Shown: positions 22,119 through 34,700 of the stretch, piece after piece
Layout of the letters: each line of letters starts with the position of its first letter
How positions within the stretch are numbered: the stretch's first letter is position 1
Origin: Diplonema papillatum
Lineage: Eukaryota; Euglenozoa; Diplonemea; Diplonemida; Diplonemidae
DNA length: 64,000 nucleotides
Assembly: GCA_030068145.1 (NCBI GenBank)
Contig: JAPJBO010000268.1
Location: 62,001-126,000, forward strand
Direction: 5' to 3'
Position numbers and translations under genes: made by a program
The notes under the pieces: model-generated
What the model saw: only the letters and a program-made list of their open reading frames with translations
Database searches by the model: none
Told to the model about the DNA's origin: nothing

Positions 22119-24438
22119 TTTGGTTGACTGACCTTTTCGGTCCTGAGTTCTTTCGTGTTTAGTCTTCCCTATATAACTGATGGTAATAGGCAAAGGCTAT
22201 CCCTTGGGGAAGCATGCGCATGCCGGAGGGATCCGAGACGCGGAAGGATATTTTCTGGGAACGCCCCTCAAGCTCTCGCTAAAAGTCTGAAGCAACGGCA
22301 AATTTCTTATAGGGATGGCCAAAATGACGATGGTGCGCCAATGCTGAGGCGGCTGAAACATGGTTGCGATCGTTTTCGTTTTCTGGAGCGGCATCGTGAT
22401 CTAGCGCCGCACCTGCCCTGCTGTCCCGACAGGTGGGTGGGACGCCACCTCATGTATCAGCATAACCGAGCAGGGCAGGACGCGGACTACCAATCGGCCA
22501 ACGGGAGGATTCGTAGCGGCCGAAGAGCTGGGTAGCGGATTGAGAGTCTCGCGACCTTGTACAGGGCGGAGACTGCTGCATAGTCCTGTACGGGTCTTAG
22601 GCGCGTGCTCACGAGGCCTCTGGGGTCGGACCTGTTTAAGGCGGGATACTTGTTGGCTTCCTGTTAAGAGAGGCACTCTCACGCCTCAAACATAGGACTA
22701 ACGCAACAAAGCTCGGTCTAATGCGACAACGCGTAAGGAGAAACTGGAACATTGCTTGCGTCAAACTTTCGCCTTGTTCTCTTTTTCTTCATTTTCTTTG
22801 GGCGTGTTGGAACGTGCTGGAATCGTACACTGAAAGCTCTTGTTCACTTCTGGAGCAAAAGAACCCAGAGGAACGACGACGAGTGGTAGAAAACACATCC
22901 ACATCAACACCAACATACACGTCCACGCACTCTGCCCAAAAGGACCCTGCCACACCACCCAACGACAGCCGGTGGCTGGCTCCTTCCCTCTCCGGGTCAG
23001 AAACCGTCCCTGAAATAAGTGCGCAGTTTTGTTTTGTTCTTTTTACTTGGCCGACAACTTATTTTGCTGAGGCGTCATTTAGAACCGCCGAGGGAAATTT
23101 TTGTAGAGCTGCGGGTTGATGGCAACGTAAATAAAACGTAGCATGTGGCAGAAGTGAACTACGACATTCACCGCTGTTCGACAGCCCATGTTTTTGTAGC
23201 CGCTCTGACGAATTCCAGCCAAGGGTCAGAGTAAGGCGTCGACCGTCGGACTTTGGGTGTCTCAGACGGGGGGGAAATCCACTCCAGAGCACTCCAAGAT
23301 TTCTTTTTCGCTTCCAGCTCCAGCACTCTTCAGAAGCTGTCCCGGGACTGGAGGACAATATAAATCATTCGAACTTTCGGCATGTCTGCCCCCAGGTGTC
23401 CCGGGCAACGCAGGCACCCTTAGGAGTGGGCCCAAAGCCGCCGACTGCTGTGCACTTTATCGATTACCAGGAGCCCGACCGTTCGAACACTGAAGCTTGG
23501 CCTGACGACCTGACGCTCAGGAGTTGGCCTTGGCGATGGCAAGCTGGAGCTCCTCGAAACGATGGGCGGAACAAGGAACGTATTTGCTACGTTCGTCGAA
23601 CTCGCAAGCAGTTTCAAGCTCTTCAGAACCCAACGCCGCGAGAAGCAATGGCCGGCCGAGAGCGAGAAGCGAGGACGAAAATTTCGAACCACTGACAGCG
23701 GTCTACAGCGTTCCCGAAGCAGCATAGAACGTGAAGGAGGCACGCGCTGCAGTTGAAGCTCTGTCCTTACAAGACGAAGCCCAGTTCCTGCTGTGGCGGA
23801 GACGAAAAACACGAAACACTACCAAGTTATTGGGGGGTTTAGGATCACCTTTTATATGTTCCGGCGGGATATGCACGCAACGCAGGATCCGAAAGAAAGG
23901 CAAGCTTGCGGAGTCGCCGCCCTATTATTTAATGTCTTCAGGTAAAAGTGCTAGTCAACTCCACGCTTGGTATCAAGGGCTACGTGGCCCCGCTGCTGTA
24001 TCGTTTTCCGAAAATGGCAGTACAACAGTGAAGCTTACCCGAATGACATCGAGTCATCTGACACTGCTGCACGGACACATGTGTTTGAGACAAAATCGGG
24101 TTTGCTATTCCGGATTTGTCTCTTTTGTGGAACGTACTCCGGGAACAAAACGCCCTCTCGGTGCGCCATCTTGACCGGGAGCTGCGTGGGAAATGTGTTG
24201 CATTGATGACAAATCCCCTGTTTCCCACACACGATTTCAATGTTGCAATCAAGGCCACGCTATATGTCAAGAATGGATGGACTACGGGTCTCCGAGTAAA
24301 TATATTGTTGGTTGTCTTCTTCCTTGGCTGGTCAAAAGTAGCCGATTCGTTTCTGAGCGGACAGTTCCGCCGTTGTCTCCTTTTGCAGGGCGTATCATAG
24401 GCACGGTGGATGAGCAAGCGAATCCTCGTTAGCGTTAA
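22119..24438. other. Intergenic stretch, nothing recognised
   Basis: It lies between the PEN-2 start and the end of the MLO-like gene. Short frames on both strands show no domain. It should hold the PEN-2 promoter and the MLO-like 3' UTR, but I cannot point to signals. Confidence 0.4.
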
Positions 24439-27400
24439 CTAATTGACGGTGAGCCGGTCGAAGCCCTGCCTGCTGGGGGCTTGTACCGAAAGCCGCTGCT
24501 GCACAGTCCGGGGTGCAAGGCGGGCTTTCGGCGTGTGCTGCCCGTCGGGAAAATGCGGCTCAGACAGGGAAAACGCAGGTGACACCGGCGTGGAAAACGG
24601 CATCGCGTGGCTGCCTGACGGCGAACTGAACAACGGGGACTTAACAGTGCTTCGGTCATTGGAAACAGCAGCGCTGGGGGGGTACAGGTTGGTGTGCGGG
24701 GGTGTGGAAGGTCTGGCTGGGAAAGAAGCTTCGTCTTGCTCATCGTCTTCGTCTTCGTCCGGAACGTACGAGTAGTCAGATTCGTCGTCCGAGTGGAAGT
24801 CTGTGCCTACGAGGGCGGTGCCTGGATCGCTGTCTCTCTTTTGCAGGGCGTATCTGAGCCAAGCGGAAGGAGGGTTCTTCGTGCGATGGACGAGTGTGTA
24901 CAGCAGCAGGGACCTCGGGATAAAAAATAGGAGGGGCGGCAGCGGCATAAGCCAGCAGACGATGCCGAGGGCGCCGAGCTCCCCGAACATGAGGCTGGTG
25001 AGCATGCTGAGCTGACCGATGTAGAAGCATGAGACGAAGATCACGGCTTGAATCTGGTGCTCGAGCGCCCCTGGGTCCAACGGGTCGAAGTCGTTGAACA
25101 TCGAGTCATCGGGAATGCACCCTGTGGATTTGGAGTAGTTTTGATCTTGGAACGTATCCTAGTAACTGAGAACGGGTGGGTAGAATCGAGTTTCGTCAGC
25201 TGCGTGTTACGGTCCTTGATCCACGGAGTTTGCACACAAGACAGCGTCGGGTGTTTAGTTTGTAGAGCCGGCAGCTGGTTCCAGGACTAATTATGTCACG
25301 AAGGCACAGGAGAATCCTTCGGGGCCAAGTCATATCCGCCATTAGAATCGCGGCTGGGCTGCGGCTCCAGTGGGCGGGGTGCACCAGGTGAACTACCGCC
25401 TACTGTAGCCGGGTCCTGCCGGGATGTAGGGAGTAACAAACGTGCTCGAAATGAAGGAGCTATTCGCGCTGCTGGTATTGGTCGAGGAGAGACAGCGAGA
25501 TTGATGGGTCGCTCCTGCCGCTTACGTGCGCACGTGGACAACATGGGCGTTGTTCTGGCGGTCTTGAAAGGGCATTGTAAGCCTTTCCTCGGTGATCACC
25601 TCCTGGTCCAGGTTATTCGCCACTTTGGACCGCTTTGACATTGCACTGACGATTCTTTGGGTTCCCACGAACCTGCAGTGCGCCGATCCTTACACCCGGG
25701 GGATGCCCTTGACGCATCCTTTCTCCCTCCCTCAGAGCACTTGAGATGCTCTCGAGTCTCTGATGGGGCCCAGGGGGTCCCTCGAGAGGTTTATACCCTG
25801 TACACGCGAAGAACAAGAAACTTTTGCCTTATCATTTTCATCACCTTTGGTCAGTTGATGCTGATCCGTTGCTTCGTTTATCAGTGCAAGCCCCAACTCC
25901 GGAAATGTTCTTATTAGTACATTTGTACTGACCGGAACATTTCCGGAACAACGGTTGCACATGAAAGAGAAAACGAAGCCAACGAAAAGTGCTAATACAG
26001 GAAACCCCCCCAGAGAGGGTATATCCTATACCCTGTACACACGCGAAGAACAAAAACAGTACAGATGTACTGTTAAGAAAAAAACTAGTCCCAGCATTTG
26101 CCGCTGCAAGGTTCCTGCAAACCCTGGGCGGGGGTTCCAGCTTTGGGGGCATCTATATTGGTGCACGCACTTCAAAACCGTGGTACTTGAACCCGATTGG
26201 TGCGGCAGTGCATCGGAAATATTGCACGTGGCATATATCAGGTACACATACTACTCGTTGTTCTGAGATGTTCTCCTTAAGAAAAAGACGGGGGGCGGAA
26301 GGAACGCAGCACACCGGTCAAAATCGCCCACGGATCCTCACCGCCCTCACTCCACATTCTGCCCAGGGCAGCAAAGCGGGGTTCGATGTTGATTTTTTGT
26401 GATGGTGGATGAGCCTCTCCATCCGCGTCGTCAGCCCCTGAGACGGCGTCATGAAATTCAACCATCGCAATTTGAGGATGTCCTGCGCTCCTGTGAATGA
26501 GCAACCCAAGCTGGATGGAAAGACGCCAGAGGAGAAATATGGATAGCAATGGGCCAATGAATGATGTGACTACCAGAGCAGCCGCCAACGTGACGCCAGA
26601 ACGGTGGATCAAGTTTCCCGCTGCGATCACGAGGATGGTGATCCACACGAGGGGTGGGATGTGCAAGAGTTCGAGGAGAACTTCGGACATAGCGATGTGG
26701 CAGAATCTTGCCATGTCGAAGTGGTGGAACGCGTCACGTTGTTCGGGGAGACTCTCGGGAACAGGCTGCCGTCGGTGTTTGGCGATCTCATCTTCGTGAT
26801 AGACCCGGCGGGGATCGCAAATGGCTTTAATCTCCTCAGCGTGCTCGACAATGATTGCTGCGCGCATCGTGAGCACGGAGCGAGCCCAAGCCTCGCGTTT
26901 GAACGGAAAGCCCATGATCCCCGGCACCGACGAAGGCTTTGGCTTTTTCTCATACCATGCCACGAGCGTCTTCTTTTGGTATTCACGGACAGAGTCGCAC
27001 AGCTGGTCGCGCTGCCAGAAGGCGATCATGATGAAGGCGCAGTAAATGAGCCCCATGAAGAAGAGCACCAAATGCGCGTACTCGAACAGAACAATGTCGA
27101 ACCCGAGCCCACACGCGCTGCCCGATCCTGAGGATGCGTCTGAGGTTGAGGCTGAGCCTGACGCTGAACCATTTGACGGCTTCTCAACTTCAGGAAAGTC
27201 ATCGCAGTCACCTGTAGCCGTGTAAGTAAGTTGACTTTGGTAAACAAACACACAAGCAACACATATACTTACGGCTGATAAACTAACAAACGGACAATCA
27301 GCATCAAGGTGAAGGACTTATGGTCTTCGCGTGTACGAATGAAACGACGGCTCTTTTGTGCACGACTTGTAACTTCATGAGGCACCAGCTTCTCCAGTAT

Positions 27401-27889
27401 CATATAAGGACCGAAGATCTTCTGGATGTACGGGGTTGTCAGCAACATTCGGACCTTTGTGGTTCGACACCTTTCCGAACACGGTATGCATCGAAAACGA
27501 AATGTGTACTTCTGCTTTATTATGATAAAGTGTGGGAGGGGGAAAGACTGGGTCACACCTTTGATATCAAGACGAATATCAAGCAGCCCGACTTCAGCAG
27601 ACAAGATGAGCAAGAAACTGACAATACCCAACATCATGAGCTGTGTATAAATAGCGTTTAAGGCCTGTCGTCGATACTTGTCTTTGAGCCGACGCTCAGT
27701 CGTGTGCTTCATTGTCTCGATGCAGACGGTGATACAGACCGAGAAACAGAACATCATATAAACTGTGATCGGGTTCTCATTCGCCTTGTCGCCGAGCTCC
27801 CACAACTTGATATTTCCTGCGGCGGGTTCCACGAGACATGCAGCCCAGACGAGCAGCCAACGGTGCTGCATCGTCAGTTTGTTTTTCAT
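24439..27889 (-). CDS. MLO-like seven-helix membrane protein, three exons
   Basis: Exons are 27273-27889, 26315-27234 and 24439-25121; phases fit and give about 739 residues. A signal peptide (RWLLVWAACLVEPAAG) is followed by helix 1 (ITVYMMFCFSVCITVCIE), a basic cytosolic stretch, LMMLGIVSFLLILSAEVGLL, a Cys-containing outer loop, FEYAHLVLFFMGLIYCAFIM, a long cytosolic region, helices from VWITILVIAAGNLI through FIGPLLSIFLLWRLSIQLGL, and in exon 3 the last membrane spans (AVIFVSCFYIGQLSMLT, IVCWLMPLPPLLFFI). An acidic, Ser/Pro-rich tail ends the protein. The order matches the MLO family, known in plants as calmodulin-binding membrane proteins. Intron 1 would be only 38 nt (GTAAGT to CAAAG), so that join is less certain; intron 2 (25122-26314) is firm. 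Confidence 0.75.
25757..26075 (+). repeat. Two partial head-to-tail copies of a dispersed repeat in MLO intron 2
   Basis: Left piece 25757-25910 carries the second half of the unit (CCCTGTACACGCGAAGAAC, CTTGCCTTATCATTTTCATC or similar, GCAAGCCCCAACTCCGGAAA). Right piece 25925-26054 carries the first half (TTCCGGAACAACGG, CATGAAAGAGAAAACGAAGC, AAGTGCTAATAC). The whole unit recurs in reverse orientation at about 61865-62085. The junction forms a hairpin (CCGGAAATGTTC at 25899 with its complement ending at 25946), and AACAGTACA/TGTACTGTT lies at 26055-26074. Confidence 0.8.
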
Positions 27890-28369
27890 TTTTTTCCAAT
27901 GACAGCAAGTGTCAAACTAGCCACCTGGAGGCACTTGAATTATTTTGGCTTTTTTGCAGTTTTTACTTTTCCCTTCTTTTTCTTTTCTTTTCTTTTCCTC
28001 TCTACCCCCCACCCCCAACGCGACGACCACAAGCGTCACTTTCCTGCATTGTTCCGGTTTTGCAAATTTAGCCCTCTAACGAGCTGACCCCGCAATTCTG
28101 TGAAAGCATAGGACACCCCTATCCAGCGCATATCTCTCTGTTGTTTTCGGGGTGTTTCGAGCAAACATACTCGAGCGCTCTTCTCGTGCCGGGCCCATCT
28201 GGCGTGCGACTGGTCTTTAGAGACCTTAGCTTTTTCTAGAGTGTAAGTACGTCCGGGTGACCATTGTCGTACTAGTCTGTCTGTGTACCGTATGCGGAGT
28301 GCCTTTGTTGCCGATTGCCGACTATTCGACTTATCTTAGAACGCGCTCTCACTTCCTAATAATAATATT
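27890..28369. other. Intergenic stretch upstream of the MLO-like gene
   Basis: The promoter side of the MLO-like gene. It has a CT-rich tract near 27965-28015 and no gene. Confidence 0.4.
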
Positions 28370-29650
28370 ATATATGAGACGATGCCAAAAAGGGGGGGGG
28401 GGGGGGGTTTGGGCAGATGTTTTCTGGTATAGTCAGATACTGGGCATGTGGGGTATAGGACCCATACCCTCCCAGAAACCATGTTTTCGGGCCGATTTTG
28501 GGGTCCAATGCCCTCGGAGAACCTTTTTCTGAGCGCAAAACTCAGTTGTTGTGGACTTTGAGGCCCCAGGTGGGGTTACGACTGTACAATGGCTACGGCG
28601 GCAGCACCCACCCAGAACAGGAACTTAACTCTGTTCTCAGAATGCGTGACTCGTAAATGCGTTTCGTTCGAAGAATTGGCTCAAAAATTTGCAAGGCAAG
28701 ACGCACACGAAGTCCGATAGGTCACAGGGCTCCATGCGGAGACACTTTAGAGCGACGAGAGCCTTTCTGATGAAAGCTGCAGGAGTTGACCCGATTGCGC
28801 CCGGGGTCTCTGTACAGAGGGCGACCGACAAAGGTGACCCATGAGGCAGCAGGCATTCGACGATCTCGTGGAGGCAACCACCGACGTCGTGGGTCACGGA
28901 AAAGCTGTCGTGCACAAGACGTTCGTCGCACAAATCCTTCTAGCACAGGCTGGTGGACGAAGAAGGCCAACTAACGGCAAAGGTGTCGTACACCACGTAC
29001 CGCCAGCTACGTGGTGCCCGGTTCGAACACCTGGCCGGACGTGTGCGACACCTGCAGAAGGGAACACGATTAACCATCGCCTTCGTGAGGTTACCAGCAG
29101 CAAACTCACTTCTTTCGATCCGACAAGCCGATTTCTGCCAATAAAAGTTGCCAATACTGCCAGAAGAACCTGGGGTCAGCTTTTTTAACAACCAGGGGCC
29201 TCGCCTCCTTGATGATTGATTTGCGTTGGACGACAGGTGACTCGATCCAACTTGGGGAACTGTTTTAGCTGGTGTACAGTGGGTTTCACACTGGATTTGC
29301 GGGTGTCACACTGGATTCCGCACTGGATTTTTGGGTGTCAGTGGATTTCACGCTGGATTTGCGGGTGTGGCACACTGGATCTAGCAGGTGTGCCCACGCC
29401 CGACACTTTGGCTGCACAGTTAACACCCCCACACGATGCTGGAGTGCACCGTGCGGGGCCTCGAAACCCACAGAAACAGAGTTTTGCGCTCAGAAGAAGG
29501 CTCTCCGAGGGCATTTGGCCCCAAAACCGGCCCGAAAAAATGGTTTCTGGGGGGATATGGGTCCCATACCCCACATGCCCAGTATCTTACTATGCCATAA
29601 AACATCTGCCCAAACCCCCCCCCCCCCCCTTTTGGCATCGTACCATATAA
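28370..29650. mobile_element. Terminal-inverted-repeat element with poly-G arms
   Basis: About 200 bp at 28379-28575 recurs in reverse complement at 29455-29642. Shared blocks are ACGATGCCAAAA, a G14-17 run, TTTGGGCAGATGTTTT, GATACTGGGCATGTGGGGTA, CCCTCGGAGA and CTGAGCGCAAAACTC. The flanks are AT-rich (TAATAATAAT-like), so the target duplication is unclear. The 0.9-kb centre has a 43-codon frame starting at 28590 that stops early, more plus-strand coding-like pieces broken by stops to about 29150, and a tandem repeat at 29285-29390 with units around ACTGGATTTGCGGGTGT. It is probably a decayed or non-autonomous DNA transposon. Confidence 0.75.
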
Positions 29651-31737
29651 TAATTATTAATAATGGCTCTCGTAAATTCCGGAGTTCTCGCAACCGACAC
29701 CGAGCTCACGTTTGGTAGGAGTTTCTGGAAGGACTGATCTTCAGAGCAGTTGTCGGTGCTTTGCTTTCTCAGTGCGTTAATTCCACGAGCAGCAAACAGT
29801 GCTGCCGTTGATTAGGAGCAGTACAAAGTACCTGAAAAGAAGAACGGAGAGAGCAAAGAGTTTTCGTCTTTCATTTTGCTGGTTGCGGGAAATCTTTTAA
29901 AAGGTATCGACAGTGACAGGGCAAACGAGTTAAAGGGGGGAAGGGGTAGGAGAAGAGAACACTCATTTTTTCCCTTTTGTAGCTGGCTGCTTTCCAGACA
30001 GAAAACGACAAGCCCCCCCCCCCGCTTCCGAATCGCGATAGGAGCGCCCACACTCAGTTTCGCTCCTGCTCACGTCACGCCCTCCCCCATCCCCCCTCCG
30101 CTGATGACGCAGGCTCCTTCACCGGTCATGCAGTTTCTCCAGTCGTTGCTTGGAGTGCATCAGACGAGATGGCTCGTTGTTGAGTTTGTCTCCAGGTTCT
30201 CGTTGTTGTTGTAATAGTAGTTGTAGTGCATGCCCCTCCGGGGTTAGCGCGCACCAGCTCGCAAGGGGAGGTACGGGGGACGGATTGCTGCTCCTAATAC
30301 GTATCAGACACAAAAGGCCCTGCGGCGACTCCCCATTGTTCTATCTCGGGTCTGTGTCCGGCAAGTGGGCAAGCAAGTTTCCAAGCCGCCTCCTGCACAC
30401 AGTGGTGGGAGCCTTGGAGTCAGCTATCACAGGGCCCAGATGCTGCTACTTCATGCCATAATGGAAAGGCGGCAGCAGCAACTTCCTCACAACGCGACCC
30501 GACAAAAGAAAGAAAAACGATATCAACGACAAGAAAGAGTGCCAGCACGAGCTATCCTGGATTGCTGAAAAGGCATTGCGATTAAAAACGCAAGAGATGC
30601 AGAGGACTGCTGGTACAAGGTTTAGACTGAATTGACTGTTCGAGCAGAATGCCGCTTTGACTGAGGTCAAACTACTGCCACGGGCGCCGCGTACTCGTTG
30701 TGGATTCATGTTCCAAAGCCGCCTTCTACGCAACAAGGCCACAAAACGAGGACGCTATTTTGTGCAGTCAGTCATCACAGGGCCCCAGATCTTGTGCGCG
30801 CCAACCGTGAGTTTACGTAGGTGCTCCCGTACGCTAGTTTTTTTACTGGACGTGCAGCCCACAAGAAAAAAAAAAAGAAAACTGCCAGGGATAAATAATA
30901 GAATTCCTTCTTTCTTTCTTTCGTGTATTAACGGGAAACTTCGGAAGAAGTTGGGCAAAAAGCGAAAGAGAGAGAAAGGGAGGATGCTGTTAACTATTTT
31001 TGTTTGCTCGTTGCTTTGCATTGTGTTCCGGGAAAGAAATGTTTGCTTTCTTTTTTTCCGCTCGTTTTCTTGGACTGGGCAATGGGGAAATGTTTTTCAC
31101 GGGACTTGGGTGCCTTTCAGAGGGAAAGCTCTCTTGAAACTCCGGGTGCTTCAGAGAGACCCACGGCAAACGGATTCTCGTATTCGCAACGCGCTGTTTG
31201 CAAGTAGATTTGATTGTCTGTTTTGCGCCAGTTTCACATTCGCTTCAAACGGTCATGCTGACGTGCCAACAGGGTTGTTTCTCGAGAAAGCTCGCCACTG
31301 GCGTCGTGACCTTCGAAAGGTCTACAAACGATAAGGATTTTTGCCTTAAACGCTTTGTCTTAGCGAGCGCAATTCAGGCGCAGGTATCGGGTGGCGTGGC
31401 GAGCTCCTCCAACAATTAACTGAAAGTTGTAAGCAATGTTGTTGCCTGAAACGAAATGAAGGCGCCCTGGTGGACCTACGTAACGCAAACGAAGCGCTTG
31501 AAAGCATGAGAAGAGAGAAAACAGGACATTCTGATGTCTGAAAGAGTCTGACCTTCGGGAACAGCAATTTTGATGGAGAACAACTTCTTGTTCTTTTTAC
31601 ACTCCTGCCAGACATTACATTGGAGTCCTGGTTGTGGTTTGGGCAACCGCTGTTTGACAGAGCGCAGTACCTGACAGTAGCTCGCCTGCAGATTGTTGGA
31701 GTGCCTAACAGACTAGTAACATAGAAAGGGATAGCAT
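29651..31737. other. Intergenic stretch, nothing recognised
   Basis: It lies between the inverted-repeat element and the 3' end of the dynein gene. There are G- and T-rich homopolymer runs near 30010 and 30840-30880 and short frames without domains. Confidence 0.4.
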
Positions 31738-34700
31738 CTAGAACGGCAAGGAGCAAAAGAGTGCCGTTCCTCTTTTCACCCAATGCTGCGGAGGGTGGAA
31801 CGGAGAGACAGGGATGTACCAAGGCATGATGAAATTGGTGGAGTGGCCTGTGGTCATCAGAATGCCTCGTCTGTCAGTTGTCCTGTATACCGGACACATG
31901 TACGTCGCGTCTGGGTCCGTTAGCCACGGCGCTTCGGCGGCTATGCATGGCTTCAGGAACACAGTCGGAAAGGCTTGGAACTGCTCCTTCGGTTTCGATT
32001 CGATGACAACGCTTGCCTGACGATCGAATCCCGCACCCTGTATATGTTTGTTTACAATGGCGAAGTGTTTTGCCTTTGTCTTGCTGGTACGCGTGAACAC
32101 TTCAAAGCAGTGCAAGCAACGCTGTTTGCGCAAATCCGGTACAAAATACAACCACAACGTGTACGCGTATCACGACATACCTGCATGTACAACCCGTAAA
32201 CGTACGTTCCGCTCTCGGGCACCTCGTAGGTTCCGTCTTTTTCATCCGTCTTCAGTGTCTCAAAGTCCCAGTCCAGCTTGTCAATCTCCAGCTTCTGCCT
32301 CCGTGCGTGGTTCTGCATGACACCGGTCAAGAACGCCTGCGGGAAGAAGAATCCTGGAAGCCAGTAGATGGCAGGTGCCCCGTCGTCGAACCAACTCTGG
32401 AGGAAGTTCAGCCGCTTGATCAGATCGTCGACGTAGCCGCCGAAAGGCTTCAGGCTCGGATAGGATTTCTTCATCCATACGGGCGGGATCTTGTTATCAA
32501 AGATCGCATTAAACACAGACTCGAGGTCACTCGACATAACCACTTCACCCCGAATCGCCTTTTGCAAAACGCTAAGAGTCGAATGGACCACCGACACGAG
32601 ACGGTTAAACCTGATAATTGCGTTTTGGAATGCATTGGAGGTGGGTTGATGTCTATCATTTTTTGACAACTACGCGTGCTCAACGCAACTAGTACATCCT
32701 GCAATTTTTCCGCACACGAATCGACTTGATCGCTGGAACTTTCGGCTTCATCGACATTTCGGGCGGGTACGCAGCAAAAAGTCAAATAAGGCCCTCTGCC
32801 ATCCACACTTTGCACTCACTCGTATGATCCTCCTTCCTATCTCGTTGGCGCTTCGAAAAGACCCGTCTCACCAACGTCGTGCGGATCCAGCAAGTTTTTT
32901 GAATCTTTGTGATCTTTAGCGCAGTGAAAATGGAAAGTCATACCGGACGCACTCCTGAAACAGTACTGTGTTCATGCTCTGGTTGTAGTCAGTCGGGTAT
33001 TTCAGTACCAGCTTTTCGAGGTCGAATTCGGGCGGGACACGGTCGTTGACGTCTTTGGCAATCAGAAGAACTACCTGCTTCGGATCGGACCCGCTACCGC
33101 CGGTGGATTGCCGGGGAAGTGTCAGCAGGACCGCGTCGAGCAGTCGAGACGTTTCGAACTCCTCACGGGTAATGTCGGCGTTGTCATGCAGACCGAACAC
33201 TTCGGGGAGTTGTGCTTGCGGGTATCCTCTGATCAGGTCAAGGTACGTGTCGTACGGGCCGTCATCGGGAGCGTAGTACACTCCTGAAGGCGAGAACTTG
33301 TATCCGTCGGTGGTGAAGATTTCGTCGCAGAAGAAATCAGCGAGAATGAACTTGAGGCACCGCCTGTCTCTGTCATCGGTGACGCGGCCGCCGTAGTTGC
33401 ACTCCGCCGCCAAGTAGTTCAATGCTTCCACAGGGACCTCGGCCGATTCGTTCAAGAACATTTGCAGCTGCCGGATGCTGATCCGGAGATCGGTATCGTT
33501 GAACTCGTACGGTATGTTCCAGCCCAGCGGTCCGAACGCGCGCCTCTCTTGGATCGCCGAGTGGAAGAAGCAGAGCCCGAAAAGCAGCTTCTTCCACTCC
33601 CTCGGCTTCTTGCAGCCCGAAAAAAACTTCGGGTTGCTGATCGGGTCGCTGGTGTACGACTTCAGCAAATTCGACCTCAGCCCTTTCGGCGGCTCGAGCA
33701 CCATTTTGACCCCGTTCTGCAGCACCGCAGCTGGGAACCCTGCTGCGGGCATACTCGTGAGCCACAGGCGGAACCCCGGGTTCAAGACCTTCGGGTCGTC
33801 CCGCACGTTTTCGTCGCTGTAGGTCTCAATAATACGCTGCATCTCCGGCATCCAATCGGAGTACAAATGGCAGTTCTGGAGCAGAACCCACGAGCCTTCG
33901 CCCTTTGCCTTGTAGATAGCTTCTTTGGCCAGCCGATCTTGCCCTTGACCGAGGGACAGCTTTTTGAACATGTTCAGCTTTCCTTCCTTGTCGGCGAGCA
34001 TGTTCAGGTCGCTGTTCGGATCGGCTCCGGGGGAAAGGACGAAGATGAGGGGGGTCCAAGGGTCCGGGGACTCCCTGAAAATTTCTTCCAGGTTGAAAAT
34101 GGGAGGGTCGGTGTACTTGGTGCCGAGCTTCTGATCGTTGACGACGTACTGAGTAACCGCGGGGACGATTTTGTCCGGTCGGATCGCCCGGAGGATGATG
34201 AGCTTGAACAGATCGCTGATCAATTCGAACTCGGGCGGCAGCGTCAGAGGCGAGTGTCCGTCGGCTTTGCCTTCCATTTGTTGGTCCAGGGGCAGGAGGA
34301 TGTCTTGGGGAGACGGCGAGTTGTAGATTGCCTGCCACAACGCAGCGTCCCTCTTGAACGACCCGCACAGGTCCGACAAGGCCCCGGCCACCTGCAGCTG
34401 CACGCGGTACACCATCTTCCAAACGGTCAAAGGCAGGAAAGACGGCGTTTCCGGGATGTTCTTCGAGTCGTCGAGGCCGCCTGTCATGAAGAACCGAAGA
34501 TGCGCCGCGTCGACGTCGTGCAGTCGGAAGGACATGGTGAAGCTCAGGAGCAGCCGATCCTTTGCGAACAGAGACCGGCAGACGTTCTTGTACAACGAGA
34601 ACGAGAAATGCTCGTTGATTCGTTCGGCGCGCGTCATGTTCGCCGTTTCGGGAGTGGGCTCCATTTCCTTTGAGCCGACGAGGGACTTGTGAAACAGGTC

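Noticed and set aside
28990..29060. Possible tRNA around a GGTTCGAA box
   Set aside because: No acceptor stem or anticodon arm can be folded around it.
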